DNA of 64,000 nt from Pseudomonas pisciculturae (GTDB lineage: Bacteria; Pseudomonadota; Gammaproteobacteria; Pseudomonadales; Pseudomonadaceae). Below the pieces are notes generated by a model. That model searched no databases and had not been told where the DNA came from. It worked only from the letters and a program-made list of their open reading frames with translations. The translations under genes were made by a program, and so were the position numbers. Positions 46,914 through 56,330 of this stretch are shown in pieces (the first letter of the stretch is position 1; each line of letters opens with the position of its first letter). The DNA lies in contig NZ_JACVZE010000001.1 of NCBI RefSeq assembly GCF_015461805.1, positions 558,001-622,000 on the forward strand. Reading direction: 5' to 3'.

Positions 46914-47123
46914 ATGGCAACGCGCGAAACCGGCAATGTGAAGTGGTTCAACGATGCGAAGGGCTATGGCTTTATACAGCGCGATGATGGCAAGGATGTG
47001 TTTGTGCACTACCGCGCCATTCGCGGTGACGGCCACCGCTCATTGGCCGAGGGCCAGCAGGTGGAATACGCCGTGGTAACCGGCGAGAAGGGGTTGCAGG
47101 CGGAGGATGTGGTGGGGCTCTGA
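46914..47123 (+). CDS. Cold-shock domain protein (CspA family)
   Basis: 69-residue single-domain RNA/DNA-binding protein. Shows RNP1 KGYGFIQRD and RNP2 DVFVHYRAI, starting from [11 protein letters not shown]2 usually reads VFVHFS; the Tyr-Arg variation is mild. GGGAG eight bases before ATG 46914 and a good promoter support the start. The leader is short compared with the long regulatory leader of E. coli cspA, so cold induction by an RNA switch is not evident. Confidence 0.92.
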   Translation: MATRETGNVKWFNDAKGYGFIQRDDGKDVFVHYRAIRGDGHRSLAEGQQVEYAVVTGEKGLQAEDVVGL

Positions 47124-47152
47124 ACCCCTATTCCTGCATCACTGCTGAACCC

Positions 47153-47244
47153 ATGTGGGAGGGGGCTTGCCCCCGATGGCGGTGTGTCAGCCATAAATGT
47201 TTAGCTGACACTCCCTCATCGGGGGCAAGCCCCCTCCCACATTT
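47153..47244. repeat. REPIN after the cold-shock gene
   Basis: ATGTGGGAGGGGGCTTGCCC and mirror GGGCAAGCCCCCTCCCAC, with spacer containing CAGC..GCTG inverted pairs. Confidence 0.87.
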
Positions 47245-47267
47245 TGATCTGGGTTTGCAGTTCAAAA

Positions 47268-47645
47268 TCAGGCAGTTTTCCAGGTGATCTGCTCTTCACC
47301 GTCGGCGCTGATACGAATCCAGGTGTCGGCGCTTTCTTCACCTTCTTCCTCAACCCACGTCCCCGGCGCGCAACGCACTTCCACGTTCAGCGAAGCAAAC
47401 GCTGCACGGGCGCAAGCGATGTCGTCGTCCCACGGGGTCTGGTCGCTTTCCAGGTACAGGCTGTTCCACTTGCCGACGGCTTTAGGCAGCCAGGTCACGG
47501 GCACATTGCCGGCCTTGCACTTGTAGGTTTGGCCTTTTTGAACCCAGTCGGTGCACGGGCCCAGGGCTGCGCCTAGCCAGGCGGCGACGGCGCGGTGGTC
47601 GACGTCGGCGTCCTTCAGGTAAATCTCAATATCGGGTTGGCGCAT
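47268..47645 (-). CDS. Conserved hypothetical protein (125 aa)
   Basis: Unrecognised soluble protein. Sequence MRQPDIEIYLKDADVDHRAVAAWLGAALGPCTDWVQKGQTYKCKAGNVPVTWLPKAVGKWNSLYLESDQTPWDDDIACARAAF suggests an alpha/beta fold, ending in an acidic WVEEEGEESADTWIRISADGEEQITWKTA. No catalytic signature. ATG 47645 is chosen for the GAGGAA just upstream. Lies upstream of the rlmA-like gene but on its 3' side, separated by 54 bases. Confidence 0.75.
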   Translation of the reverse strand: MRQPDIEIYLKDADVDHRAVAAWLGAALGPCTDWVQKGQTYKCKAGNVPVTWLPKAVGKWNSLYLESDQTPWDDDIACARAAFASLNVEVRCAPGTWVEEEGEESADTWIRISADGEEQITWKTA

Positions 47646-47699
47646 GGATGTTCCTCGTTGCGGGATTCGAAAATCCATTCGCGGATAGTTAAAAGTCGA

Positions 47700-48509
47700 T
47701 TATTGAAGCACGAAATAGTCGTAGCGCATCGATACGGTGACCAGCAGCGGTTCGGGCGCCTCGATCACTTCACTGCGGCGCTCGGCGCTGGCGCGCCAGC
47801 CGTGGGGCGTCATCGCCAGCAAATTGGCTCTGTCCTGGGGCTCGGCCAGGCTTAGCGTGAACTCCAGCATTTCGCTGTGTGCCAGGCTCATACCGTCCGG
47901 CACCAGGGCCAAGTGCTTGTCGTCGGTGTACTCACGCACTTCGTCGTAGAGGCGTTCGCGCAATTCCATCAGGTGGCCGCTGGTGGGGCCGACTTTCATC
48001 AAACCGCCGCCGGGGCTGAGCAGACGCTTGGCCTCTTGCCAGTCCAGCGGGCTGAATACACTGGCCAGGAATTGGCAGCTGGCGTCGGCCAACGGTACAC
48101 GGGCCATGCTGGCGATCAACCACGTCAGCGACGGGTTGCGCTTGCAGGCGCGCTTGACCGCTTCCTTGGAGATATCCAGCGCATAACCGTCGGCCTGGGG
48201 CAGGGCGTCGGCGATTTGCGCGGTGTAGTAACCCTCGCCACAACCGATATCTACCCAGCGCTGCGGCGCGCGTTCAGCAGCCAATTCCGCCAGGCGCTTG
48301 GCCACCGGGGCGTAGTGCCCGGCGTTGAGGAAGTCGCGGCGCGCTTCGACCATGGCGAGGTTGTCGCCCGGGTCGCGGCTGTTCTTGTGCTGCACCGGCA
48401 ACAGGTTCAGGTAACCCTGGCGCGCGCGGTCGAAGCGGTGCCCGGCCGGGCACGCCACGCCATTGTCCACCGCGTTGAGCGGGGCGCTGCAAATGGGGCA
48501 AGCCAGCAT
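47700..48509 (-). CDS. rlmA: RlmA-like 23S rRNA (guanine-N1)-methyltransferase
   Basis: Putative SAM-dependent methyltransferase for G745 of 23S rRNA. 269 residues: N-terminal zinc-finger-like [29 protein letters not shown] (CxxC and CxxGH), and a Rossmann domain with RWVDIGCGEGYYTAQIADALPQADGYALDISKEAVKRA. FSPLDWQEAKRLLSPGGGLMKVGP follows. All match RlmA(I). Its ATG overlaps the dapE stop by one base, so the pair is translationally coupled. The exact position methylated is inferred from family. Confidence 0.87.
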   Translation of the reverse strand: MLACPICSAPLNAVDNGVACPAGHRFDRARQGYLNLLPVQHKNSRDPGDNLAMVEARRDFLNAGHYAPVAKRLAELAAERAPQRWVDIGCGEGYYTAQIADALPQADGYALDISKEAVKRACKRNPSLTWLIASMARVPLADASCQFLASVFSPLDWQEAKRLLSPGGGLMKVGPTSGHLMELRERLYDEVREYTDDKHLALVPDGMSLAHSEMLEFTLSLAEPQDRANLLAMTPHGWRASAERRSEVIEAPEPLLVTVSMRYDYFVLQ

Positions 48510-49660
48510 CAGGCGAGCAACTTGATCAGGGTCTGGTAGTAGATTTCGGTCAGCACATCGAGGTCGCTGGCCAGAATGCGCTCGTTGACCTGGTGGATCG
48601 TCGCGTTGACCGGGCCCAGCTCGACCACTTGTGTGCCCAGGGTGGCGATGAAGCGCCCATCCGAAGTGCCACCACTGGTGGACGCCTTGGTTTCGCGACC
48701 GGTGATCGCCTTGATGCTCGCGGAAACCGCATCCAGCAACGCGCCCGGTTCAGTGAGGAACGGCAGGCCCGACAGCGCCCACTCCACGTGCCAGTCCAGG
48801 CCGTGCTTGTCGAGGATCGCCGCAACGCGCTGTTGCAAGCCCTCAACGGTGGACTCGGTAGAGAAACGGAAGTTGAACACCGCCGTCAGGTCACCGGGGA
48901 TCACATTGGTGGCGCCGGTGCCGGAATTGAGATTGGAGATCTGGAAGCTGGTCGGCGGGAAGAAGGTATTGCCGTCGTCCCAATGCTCGGTGGCCAGTTC
49001 GGCCAGGGCCGGAGCGGCCAGGTGGATCGGGTTCTTCGCCAAGTGCGGGTAGGCCACGTGGCCCTGTACACCGCGTACGGTCAGCGTCGCGCCGAGGGAG
49101 CCGCGACGGCCATTCTTGACCACATCGCCCACCAAGGTGGTGCTCGACGGCTCACCGACGATGCACCAGTCCAGGCGCTCCTTGCGGGCCGCCAGGCGTT
49201 CGATCACGGCCTTGGTGCCGTGGTGCGCCGGGCCTTCTTCGTCGCTGGTGATCAGGAAAGCCACCGAGCCTTTATGGTCCGGGTAGTCGGTGACGAAACG
49301 CTCGGACGCCACCAGCATGGCCGCAAGGCTGCCTTTCATGTCGGCTGCGCCACGCCCGCAGAGCATGCCGTTTTCATCGATCAACGCGTCGAACGGGTCG
49401 TTCTGCCAGGCCTGCACCGGGCCGGTGGGTACAACGTCAGTGTGACCGGCGAAGCACAGCACCGGGCCTTCGTGCTTGCCGTGGGTGGCCCAGAAGTTGT
49501 CCACGTCTTCGATGCGCATTGGCTCCAGCGCAAAACCGGCATCGCCCAGGCGCTGCATCATCAGCTTCTGGCAATCGGCGTCGATCGGCGTCACCGAGGG
49601 GCGACGGATCAGGTCGATGGCAAGTTGAAGGGTCGGCGAAAGGTCGGCATGGGCCGTCAT
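48509..49660 (-). CDS. dapE: Succinyl-diaminopimelate desuccinylase
   Basis: Removes succinate from N-succinyl-LL-diaminopimelate in lysine and peptidoglycan precursor synthesis. 383-residue M20-type zinc enzyme: [14 protein letters not shown] (metal His/Asp), [17 protein letters not shown] (bridging Asp), [18 protein letters not shown] (catalytic Glu pair) and a late [30 protein letters not shown] (metal His). ATG 49660 has GGAG seven bases upstream; the longer frame upstream includes a REP palindrome and is not used. Coupled to the rlmA-like gene. Confidence 0.96.
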   Translation of the reverse strand: MTAHADLSPTLQLAIDLIRRPSVTPIDADCQKLMMQRLGDAGFALEPMRIEDVDNFWATHGKHEGPVLCFAGHTDVVPTGPVQAWQNDPFDALIDENGMLCGRGAADMKGSLAAMLVASERFVTDYPDHKGSVAFLITSDEEGPAHHGTKAVIERLAARKERLDWCIVGEPSSTTLVGDVVKNGRRGSLGATLTVRGVQGHVAYPHLAKNPIHLAAPALAELATEHWDDGNTFFPPTSFQISNLNSGTGATNVIPGDLTAVFNFRFSTESTVEGLQQRVAAILDKHGLDWHVEWALSGLPFLTEPGALLDAVSASIKAITGRETKASTSGGTSDGRFIATLGTQVVELGPVNATIHQVNERILASDLDVLTEIYYQTLIKLLA

Positions 49661-49724
49661 GAAAAACTCCGGAAGCGTGTAATGGGCGCAGGACGTATGA
49701 GGACTCTGATGTGGCTCAGATCCA

Positions 49725-49754
49725 ATGTGGGAGGGGGCAAGCCCCCTCCCACAT
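49725..49754. repeat. Collapsed REPIN: fused REP arms without a spacer
   Basis: ATGTGGGAGGGGGC (49725-49738), AA, GCCCCCTCCCACAT (49741-49754). A perfect 14-bp inverted repeat that looks like a REPIN whose whole core was deleted. Confidence 0.85.
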
Positions 49755-49802
49755 AGAGCATAAGGGCAGGCCAAGTCGTGCAAAACGGCCGTTATCTTAT
49801 AG

Positions 49803-49829
49803 CAAAACGGCGGCCAGAGGCCGCCGTTT
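49803..49829 (-). terminator. Terminator of the glucan synthase gene
   Basis: AAACGGCGGCC pairs perfectly with GGCCGCCGTTT around AGA. On the minus strand it is followed by TTTGC, 18 bases past the stop of the NdvB-like gene. Confidence 0.75.
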
Positions 49830-49847
49830 AGTGCATTGCGCAAGTTT

Positions 49848-52439
49848 TTACACCGCAGGTGCAGGCTCAGGCATAGCCGCAGGTTTAGGCAGCGACGACA
49901 GGAACGCCATGATCAACGCCGCCACATACGGCAGCGATTGCACCAGCAGCATCACCACCCAGAAGCGAATGTCATTGCTCGGCAGGCCCTGCACCAGGTA
50001 GATCCCCAGCGCGGCGCCCCACAACAGCAGCATGATGAACATTTCTTCGCGTGCTTCGGAAATCGCCACCCAGAAGCCGTGGTTATCGGCGTTTTTAGGC
50101 GTACGAAAGAACGGAATGCTGCTGGTGAAGAAGCCATACAGCACCGCCTTGGCGATGGTGTGCGACAACGCCAAGCCAGCCAAGGCGGCGCAGAACGCAT
50201 CTTTGAGGTTCACGCCCACGGCGCGGCGGTACAGGAAGACGATCTTGCCCACCTTGAACACAAACAGCGCCAACGGCGGGATCGCGAAAATCAGCAACGG
50301 CGGGTCAACCCGCGTCGGCACGATGATCATCGCCGCCGACCACAACAGTGCGCCCACGGTGAAGAAGATGTTCATGCCGTCCGCCACCCACGGCAACCAG
50401 CCCGCAAGGAAGTGGTAGCGCTGACCACGGGTCAACTCGGTGCCCTTGCCGCGCAGCAGGCTGGCGGTGTGACGCTTGATGATCTGAATCGCACCGTAGG
50501 CCCAGCGGAAACGCTGTTTCTTGAAGTCGATAAAGGTATCCGGCATCAAGCCCTTGCCGTAGCTATCGTGGTAATACGCTGCCGACAGACCTTTCTCGAA
50601 TATCCGCAGGCCCAGTTCGGCGTCTTCACAGATGCACCAGTCAGCCCAACCCAATTCCTCTAGCACCGAGCGACGGGTCATGGTCATGGTGCCGTGCTGG
50701 ATGATCGCGTCACGGTCGTTGCGGGTGACCATGCCGATATGGAAGAAGCCTTTGTATTCCGCGTAGCAGAGCTTCTTGAAGGTGCTTTCGTTCTGGTCGC
50801 GGTAGTCCTGTGGCGACTGCACCACGGCGATTTTAGGGTCGGCGAAGTGCGGCACCATGTGCTTGAGCCAGTTTGGCGACACGCAGTAGTCCGAGTCGAT
50901 CACCGCGATCACTTCGGCATCCTTGGCGGTGTGCGGCAGCAGGTAGTTCAGCGCACCGCCCTTGAAACCAGCCAGGGGCGCGACGTGGAAGAACTTGAAG
51001 CGCGGGCCCAGGGTCTCGCAGTAATCACGCACCGGTTCCCAAACAGCCGGGTCTTTGGTGTTGTTGTCGATGATCAGGACTTCGTAGTCCGGGTAATCCA
51101 GTGCGGCGAGGGCGTCGAGGGTCTGTTTGACCATCTCCGGCGGCTCGTTGTAGCACGGCACATGGATCGACACTTTCGGGCGGTAGTCTGATTCGCCTTC
51201 CACCGGCAGGAATTCACGCCGGCGCTTGTGGGTCCATACCGCTTCCGCCAGCTCATGGGCTTCGGTCAGCAGCACGATAAACACGCCCAGGGCGCCGAGG
51301 GCCAAGAGGATGCCCACGGTGAGACTGAACCAGGTGCTGTATTGCTGGCTGTAGTCGTAACCGATCCATACCAACACCGAACCGCACAGGAACGCGATAA
51401 AGGTCAGAAAGGTGCGGCCACGCTGGCGCAGGGCCGAGCCGTCGATCATCAGCAGCGTCAGCGACAACAGCGCCAGCACCACCGAACCGATGGCCAGCAC
51501 GCGCCATTGCGGGATCGCCACCACCGGGCCTTCAAAGTTGAATTTCTGCTGGCGCGCGCCGTTGAACACGCCCCAGTAAGCGCCGGCTGAGCCTTCGTCA
51601 CTGACTTTCCACGGCTGATCGAATGCCTCGATCACGAAGTAGTTATAGCCTTGGCGATTGAGTTTATTTACCAGCGTACGCAGGTAAATCGCCTGGTCGG
51701 CCGGCGACGTTTCATTGCCTCCGCGCATGCGCCCGTTACTCGGCCAGCCCACTTCCGACAGCAGCAGCGGCTTTTTCGGGAACAGCTTCTTCAGATCCTT
51801 GGCGCGGTCGAGTACGTATTGGCCGGCCTTGTCCATCGGAATGTATTCCCAGAACGGCAGGATGTGCGCGGCGATCAGGTCGACGTGCTTGGCCAGCTGT
51901 GGGTTTTTTTCCCAGATGTCCCATTGCTCGGAGGTCGTGACCGGCACTTTGACGGCGGCGCGTACTCGGTCGAGCAACACGATCAGCGCTTCAGGGGTGA
52001 TGTCTTTGCGGAATACGGCTTCGTTACCCACCACCACCCGCACCACACTGCGTGAGCTGTTGGCGATTTCGATGGCGCGCTGGATTTCGCGCTCGTTGCG
52101 TTCCAGGTCTGGGCTGATCCAGATGCCCAGGGTCACTCGCAGGCCGAACTCTTCCGCCAGCTTGGGAATGTCACCCAGGGTGCCATCGACCGAGTAGGTA
52201 CGGATGTTGTCCGTCAGCTTGCTCATGATCGCAAGGTCCTGACGCATCTGCTCGTCAGTCGGGAACTGGTTTTTCTGTGGGAACTGGCCTTGCTGGAACG
52301 GCGAGTAGGAAAAACCGGAGATTTGCTCAGGCCAGTTGGGGGCGGTAACCGGGCGGTTGATCAGCGCCCAGAAACCGGTGAACAGCGCGGCAATTGCCAG
52401 CACGATCACCAGGTTGAGTCCAAATTTACGCGATGCCAT
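49848..52439 (-). CDS. ndvB: NdvB-like glucan synthase: GH17-like domain fused to GT2 glycosyltransferase
   Basis: Predicted membrane enzyme that makes beta-glucan, perhaps cyclic 1,3-type periplasmic glucan as for P. aeruginosa NdvB, a gene which there also neighbours dapE. 863 residues: N-terminal TM ([20 protein letters not shown]), then a GH17-like periplasmic domain (about 35-315) with [10 protein letters not shown] and [12 protein letters not shown] (the acid/nucleophile-like Glu). TM helices precede and follow a GT2 domain (from about 430) with [47 protein letters not shown] and the Q-RW motif [13 protein letters not shown]17 next to a GT2 in one chain suggests chain trimming or transglycosylation during synthesis. 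ATG 52439 chosen; codons upstream lack a good site. Confidence 0.88.
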   Translation of the reverse strand: MASRKFGLNLVIVLAIAALFTGFWALINRPVTAPNWPEQISGFSYSPFQQGQFPQKNQFPTDEQMRQDLAIMSKLTDNIRTYSVDGTLGDIPKLAEEFGLRVTLGIWISPDLERNEREIQRAIEIANSSRSVVRVVVGNEAVFRKDITPEALIVLLDRVRAAVKVPVTTSEQWDIWEKNPQLAKHVDLIAAHILPFWEYIPMDKAGQYVLDRAKDLKKLFPKKPLLLSEVGWPSNGRMRGGNETSPADQAIYLRTLVNKLNRQGYNYFVIEAFDQPWKVSDEGSAGAYWGVFNGARQQKFNFEGPVVAIPQWRVLAIGSVVLALLSLTLLMIDGSALRQRGRTFLTFIAFLCGSVLVWIGYDYSQQYSTWFSLTVGILLALGALGVFIVLLTEAHELAEAVWTHKRRREFLPVEGESDYRPKVSIHVPCYNEPPEMVKQTLDALAALDYPDYEVLIIDNNTKDPAVWEPVRDYCETLGPRFKFFHVAPLAGFKGGALNYLLPHTAKDAEVIAVIDSDYCVSPNWLKHMVPHFADPKIAVVQSPQDYRDQNESTFKKLCYAEYKGFFHIGMVTRNDRDAIIQHGTMTMTRRSVLEELGWADWCICEDAELGLRIFEKGLSAAYYHDSYGKGLMPDTFIDFKKQRFRWAYGAIQIIKRHTASLLRGKGTELTRGQRYHFLAGWLPWVADGMNIFFTVGALLWSAAMIIVPTRVDPPLLIFAIPPLALFVFKVGKIVFLYRRAVGVNLKDAFCAALAGLALSHTIAKAVLYGFFTSSIPFFRTPKNADNHGFWVAISEAREEMFIMLLLWGAALGIYLVQGLPSNDIRFWVVMLLVQSLPYVAALIMAFLSSLPKPAAMPEPAPAV

Positions 52440-52657
52440 GGTTATTTCGGGTTCCAAAGGGTGTGGAACGAAAAGAGGTGTCGGCCTGCGCCGAACGGCG
52501 CGCATCCTACACCGACGCTTCCCTTAAGCGTATAGCAGACAGAGAAAAGCCGGACTTTAGTCCGCGAAAGGTCATCTAAGTTCTTTACTTGTCACTTGTA
52601 GCTTAAAACTTGCCGCTGCGTAGCCCATAATGCGCGCCGGTTTTTGGGGTAATGGTC

Positions 52658-53467
52658 ATGAGTACAGAAGATCCGCGGTTTGCAGGCGTCGCCCGCTTGT
52701 ATGGCATTGAAGGCCTGGAACGCTTGAAAGCCGCTCATGTGGCGATCGTCGGTGTCGGCGGCGTGGGCTCGTGGGCGGCGGAAGCCATGGCCCGTTGCGG
52801 GGTGGGTGAGATTTCGCTGTTTGACTTGGACGATGTGTGTGTCAGCAACAGCAACCGCCAGTTGCACGCGCTGGACAGCACCGTGGGCAAACCCAAGGTC
52901 GAGGTGATGGCTGAGCGCCTGCGCGCGATCAACCCGGATTGCACCGTGCATGCGGTGGCTGACTTCGTGACCCGCGACACCATGGCCGAATACATCACGC
53001 CGAATATCGATTGCGTGATCGATTGCATTGATGCGGTGAATGCCAAGGCGGCACTGATTGCCTGGTGCAAGCGCCGCAAGATCCAAATCATCACCACCGG
53101 CGGCGCTGGCGGGCAGATCGACCCGACGCTGATCCAGGTGTGCGATTTGAACCGCACGTTCAATGACCCGCTGGCGTCGAAAGTGCGCTCTACCTTGCGC
53201 CGTGATTACAACTTCTCACGCACCGTGACCCGCCATTACAGCGTGCCGTGCGTGTTCTCCACCGAGCAACTGCGCTATCCCAAGCCGGATGGCAGCATTT
53301 GTTTGCAGAAGAGTTTTGTCGGGGATGGGGTGAAGCTGGACTGCGCCGGCGGGTTTGGCGCGGTAATGATGGTCACGGCCACGTTTGGCATGGTGGCGGC
53401 GACCAAGGCGGTGGACAAGATTGTGGCCGGGGTGCGCAGGCCTTCTGAGCGGGTCAAGCCTGCCTAA
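52658..53467 (+). CDS. tcdA: TcdA, tRNA t6A dehydratase (E1-like)
   Basis: ATP-dependent cyclisation of t6A to ct6A at tRNA position 37. 269-residue ThiF/E1-like fold: VAIVGVGGVGSWAAEAMARCGVGEISLFDLDDVCVSNSNRQLHAL (nucleotide-binding). Then VIDCIDAVNAKAALIAWCKRRKIQIITTGGAGGQIDPT, and a C-terminal Lys-rich DLNRTFNDPLASKVRSTLRRDY. ATG 52658 preferred over 52652, with GGGG eight bases upstream. The csd genes, which supply sulfur to TcdA-like enzymes in some systems, lie on the opposite strand beside it. Confidence 0.93.
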   Translation: MSTEDPRFAGVARLYGIEGLERLKAAHVAIVGVGGVGSWAAEAMARCGVGEISLFDLDDVCVSNSNRQLHALDSTVGKPKVEVMAERLRAINPDCTVHAVADFVTRDTMAEYITPNIDCVIDCIDAVNAKAALIAWCKRRKIQIITTGGAGGQIDPTLIQVCDLNRTFNDPLASKVRSTLRRDYNFSRTVTRHYSVPCVFSTEQLRYPKPDGSICLQKSFVGDGVKLDCAGGFGAVMMVTATFGMVAATKAVDKIVAGVRRPSERVKPA

Positions 53468-53491
53468 ATCTCAGGGCCTTACACAATTCAA

Positions 53492-53584
53492 ATGTGGGAG
53501 GGGGCTTGCTCCCGATAGCAGAGTGTCAGTCACTGAATAAGTTGACTGATCCATCGCTATCGGGAGCAAGCCCCTCCCACATTT
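53492..53584. repeat. REPIN between tcdA and csdE, one arm shortened
   Basis: Left arm ATGTGGGAGGGGGCTTGCTCC; right arm GGAGCAAGCCCCTCCCACAT has one G/C fewer in the run, a small drift between the arms. Confidence 0.87.
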
Positions 53585-53996
53585 AGTTTTGTGCCTGGCT
53601 TAATTCACGCATGCGCTGCAATACCGCATTCAGGCCATTGCTTCGGGACGGCGACAGTTGGCGCGAAAGGCCCAGTTGATTGAACCAATCCGGCAGATCA
53701 ACCGCCTGCAACTCGGCGGCAGAAAGTCCATTGACCCGCGCCAGCAACAACGCCACCAACCCGCGAATCAACCGTGCATCACTGGCAGCAGCAAACTGCC
53801 AATGCCCATCCTGCAACCTTCCCACCAACCACACCAGGCTTTCACAACCCTGTACCAGGTTGGCGTCGACTTTATCTTCAGGCGCCAGCGGCGGCATGCG
53901 CTCGCCCCATTGCATCAACATCCGCGCGCGCTGCTCCCAACTGCCGACAGCCTGGAACGCTTCAAGTGCATTCGCCGCATCAACGGGCAAACTCAT
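53583..53996 (-). CDS. csdE: CsdE, sulfur acceptor for CsdA
   Basis: SufE-type protein that takes persulfide sulfur from CsdA and passes it on. 137 residues: ALEAFQAVGSWEQRARMLMQWGERMPPLAPEDKVDANLVQGCESLVWLVGRLQDGHWQFAAASDARLIRGLVALLLA. The VQGC Cys is the acceptor thiol. Its start overlaps the csdA stop by four bases (ATGA), so the two are translationally coupled. Length and motif order match SufE family. Confidence 0.92.
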   Translation of the reverse strand: MSLPVDAANALEAFQAVGSWEQRARMLMQWGERMPPLAPEDKVDANLVQGCESLVWLVGRLQDGHWQFAAASDARLIRGLVALLLARVNGLSAAELQAVDLPDWFNQLGLSRQLSPSRSNGLNAVLQRMRELSQAQN

Positions 53997-55198
53997 CGGA
54001 GCATATCCAGCGCTTGATCCAGCGCTTCAAAGAAACGCTCCACGTCATCGGAGTCGTTATACAGCGCCAGCGATACCCGAATCGCCCCTGACAGATGCAT
54101 CGCCTTGAGCAATGGCATCGCGCAGTGATGGCCAGCGCGTACGGCAATCCCTTGCTCGGTCAACAGGTGCGCAAGGTCGGCGTTGTGCACCCCTTCGACC
54201 ACAAAACTGACCAACGCCACCTGAGGTGAGCCCAGCACCTGCACGCCATTGCGTGCCTTGAGCCCGCGCAACAGGTAATCGTGCAGGGCCGCTTCATGGG
54301 CGATTACGGCCTGCTGATCCAGCGAACTCAGGTAATCCAGGCTGGCGCCCAGGCCGATCACGCTGGCAATCGGCGGGGTGCCGGCCTCAAAGCCCAATGG
54401 TGCCGGGCGAAAGCTGGCGCTGTGGTAGTCCGCCTGTTGCACCATCTCGCCGCCAAACTGCCAGTGGCGCAGGTGATGCAGGGCTTCATTGCGCCCAAAC
54501 AGCACGCCAACGCCGTCCGGGCCGTAGAGCTTATGGCTGGAAAACACATAGAAGTCGCAACCCAGGGCCTGCACGTCGTGACGGCCATGGACGATGCCTT
54601 GGGCGCCATCGACCACTGTCAGGGCTCCGTGTGGCCGGGCCAGTGCCAGCAGGGCCTCCAACGGTTGCCAGGCGCCCAGCACGTTGGATAACTGGCTCAC
54701 CGCTAGCAGCCGTGTGCGCGGGCCGATCAATTCGGCGGCGGCGGCGAGGTCGATCACGCCGTCATCGCCCAGCGGCAATACCACCAGCTCCAGAGCGCGA
54801 CGCTTGGCCAGTTGCTGCCACGGCAGCAGGTTGGCGTGATGTTCCAGGGCGCTGATGACAATCTCATCGCCCGCATTGAATAAGTGCTCAAGGCCATAGG
54901 CCAAGAGGTTCAGCGCAGAGGTCGCGCCGTGGGTAAACACGATCTGCCCGCTGTCACCTGCGTGCAACCACTGCGCGACCTTGCTGCGGCTGTCTTCGAA
55001 AGCCTGGGTCGCGTGGGCGCCTGGCAAATGCTGGGCACGGTGCACATTGGCTGCGCCATTGGCGTAGTAATGGCTGATGGCGTCCAACAGGGCCTGGGGT
55101 TTTTGCGTGGTCGCGGCGTTGTCCAGATAAGTCTGGTCTTGCCGTTGCAGGGTGGCGATGGCCGGGAAATCGGCGCGCCAGGGGGAGGGCACAAGCAT
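53993..55198 (-). CDS. csdA: CsdA, cysteine desulfurase
   Basis: PLP enzyme that removes sulfur from cysteine. 401 residues from ATG 55198, matching the family length; an in-frame TTG three codons upstream is less likely. PLP region: DFYVFSSHKLYGPDGVGVLFG (Lys Schiff base), TFHGATSALNLLAYGLEH near the start. The active Cys sits in IAVRAGHHCAMPLLKAMH, the group II desulfurase pattern. Overlaps csdE by four bases. Upstream is dapD on the same strand, with a GC-rich imperfect hairpin in the 64-base gap. Confidence 0.93.
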   Translation of the reverse strand: MLVPSPWRADFPAIATLQRQDQTYLDNAATTQKPQALLDAISHYYANGAANVHRAQHLPGAHATQAFEDSRSKVAQWLHAGDSGQIVFTHGATSALNLLAYGLEHLFNAGDEIVISALEHHANLLPWQQLAKRRALELVVLPLGDDGVIDLAAAAELIGPRTRLLAVSQLSNVLGAWQPLEALLALARPHGALTVVDGAQGIVHGRHDVQALGCDFYVFSSHKLYGPDGVGVLFGRNEALHHLRHWQFGGEMVQQADYHSASFRPAPLGFEAGTPPIASVIGLGASLDYLSSLDQQAVIAHEAALHDYLLRGLKARNGVQVLGSPQVALVSFVVEGVHNADLAHLLTEQGIAVRAGHHCAMPLLKAMHLSGAIRVSLALYNDSDDVERFFEALDQALDMLR

Positions 55199-55262
55199 GG
55201 TGTTCAAGACTCGTATAAGCGAGCCCCAGGGTCGGGGCCCGCTAGTGGCATCGAGTGGCTGC

Positions 55263-56297
55263 TTAGTTGTGAGCGTGCAGCGCTTCGTTCAGTTCGATGG
55301 CCGATTTGTGGGTTTTGCACTCCACGGCACCGGTCTCGGAGTTGCGGCGGAACAGCAGGTCTGGCTGACCAGCCAAGTCACGTGCCTTGACCACCTTGAC
55401 CAGTTGGTTTTGCTCGTCCAGCAGCGCAACCTTGGTACCGGCGGTGACGTACAGGCCCGATTCAACGGTGTTGCGGTCGCCCAACGGGATGCCGATACCG
55501 GCGTTGGCACCGATCAGGCAGCCTTCGCCGACCTTGATCACAATGTTGCCGCCACCCGACAGGGTGCCCATGGTGGAGCAACCGCCGCCCAGGTCCGAGC
55601 CCTTGCCAACAAACACGCCAGCCGATACACGGCCTTCGATCATGCCCGGGCCTTCGGTGCCGGCATTGAAGTTGACGAAACCTTCGTGCATCACGGTGGT
55701 GCCTTCGCCCACGTAGGCGCCCAGGCGGATACGCGCGGCGTCAGCGATACGCACGCCAGCCGGCACCACGTAGTCGGTCATTTTCGGGAACTTGTCCACC
55801 GAGAACACTTCCAGCAGCTCGCCACGCAGGCGCGCTTCCAGCTGGCGTTCGGCCAGCTCACCGATGTCGATCGCGCCTTGGCTGGTCCAGGCTACGTTCG
55901 GCAGCTGCGGGAACACACCGGCCAGGCTCAGGCCGTGAGGCTTGACCAGGCGATGGGAGAGCAGGTGCAGCTTGAGGTAGGCCTCAGGGGTGGAGGTCAG
56001 CGCGGCGTCTTCGGCCAGCAGGGTGGCGACCAACGGCGTGTGGCTTTCAGCCAAGCGGCTCAGCAGCGCGGCTTGGGTAGCGTCGACGCCTTTGAGTGCG
56101 TCGGCCAGTTGCAGGGCCTGGGTAACGGTAAAGGTGATGGCCTGGTTACCTTCGGTGTAACCCAGGATCGGCGCGATGGCGGCGACGATGTCGGCCGATG
56201 GGTTGAGCAACGGTTGTGCGTAAAACACTTCCAGCCAAGCACCTTGGCGGTTCTGAGTGCCGACGCCGAAGCCCAGGCTGAACAGGGAATTGGACAT
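55263..56297 (-). CDS. dapD: 2,3,4,5-tetrahydropyridine-2,6-dicarboxylate N-succinyltransferase
   Basis: Succinylates tetrahydrodipicolinate in the diaminopimelate/lysine pathway, upstream of DapC and DapE. 344 residues, the long Pseudomonas-type DapD. Left-handed beta-helix hexapeptides dominate the C-terminal half: ARIRLGAYVGEGTTVMHEGFVNFNAGTEGPGMIEGRVSAGVFVGKGSDLGGGCSTMGTLSGGGNIVIKVGEGCLIGANAGIGIPLGDRNTVESGLYV. GAGG lies seven bases before the ATG. Preceded by the ArsC-like gene on the same strand. Confidence 0.95.
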   Translation of the reverse strand: MSNSLFSLGFGVGTQNRQGAWLEVFYAQPLLNPSADIVAAIAPILGYTEGNQAITFTVTQALQLADALKGVDATQAALLSRLAESHTPLVATLLAEDAALTSTPEAYLKLHLLSHRLVKPHGLSLAGVFPQLPNVAWTSQGAIDIGELAERQLEARLRGELLEVFSVDKFPKMTDYVVPAGVRIADAARIRLGAYVGEGTTVMHEGFVNFNAGTEGPGMIEGRVSAGVFVGKGSDLGGGCSTMGTLSGGGNIVIKVGEGCLIGANAGIGIPLGDRNTVESGLYVTAGTKVALLDEQNQLVKVVKARDLAGQPDLLFRRNSETGAVECKTHKSAIELNEALHAHN

Positions 56298-56330
56298 GCT
56301 GTTACCTCTACAAAAATGGAAAGGGCTGGC

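Noticed and set aside
49660..49843. N-terminal extension of DapE
   Set aside because: Includes a REP palindrome and has no family similarity; ATG 49660 has a good ribosome-binding site.
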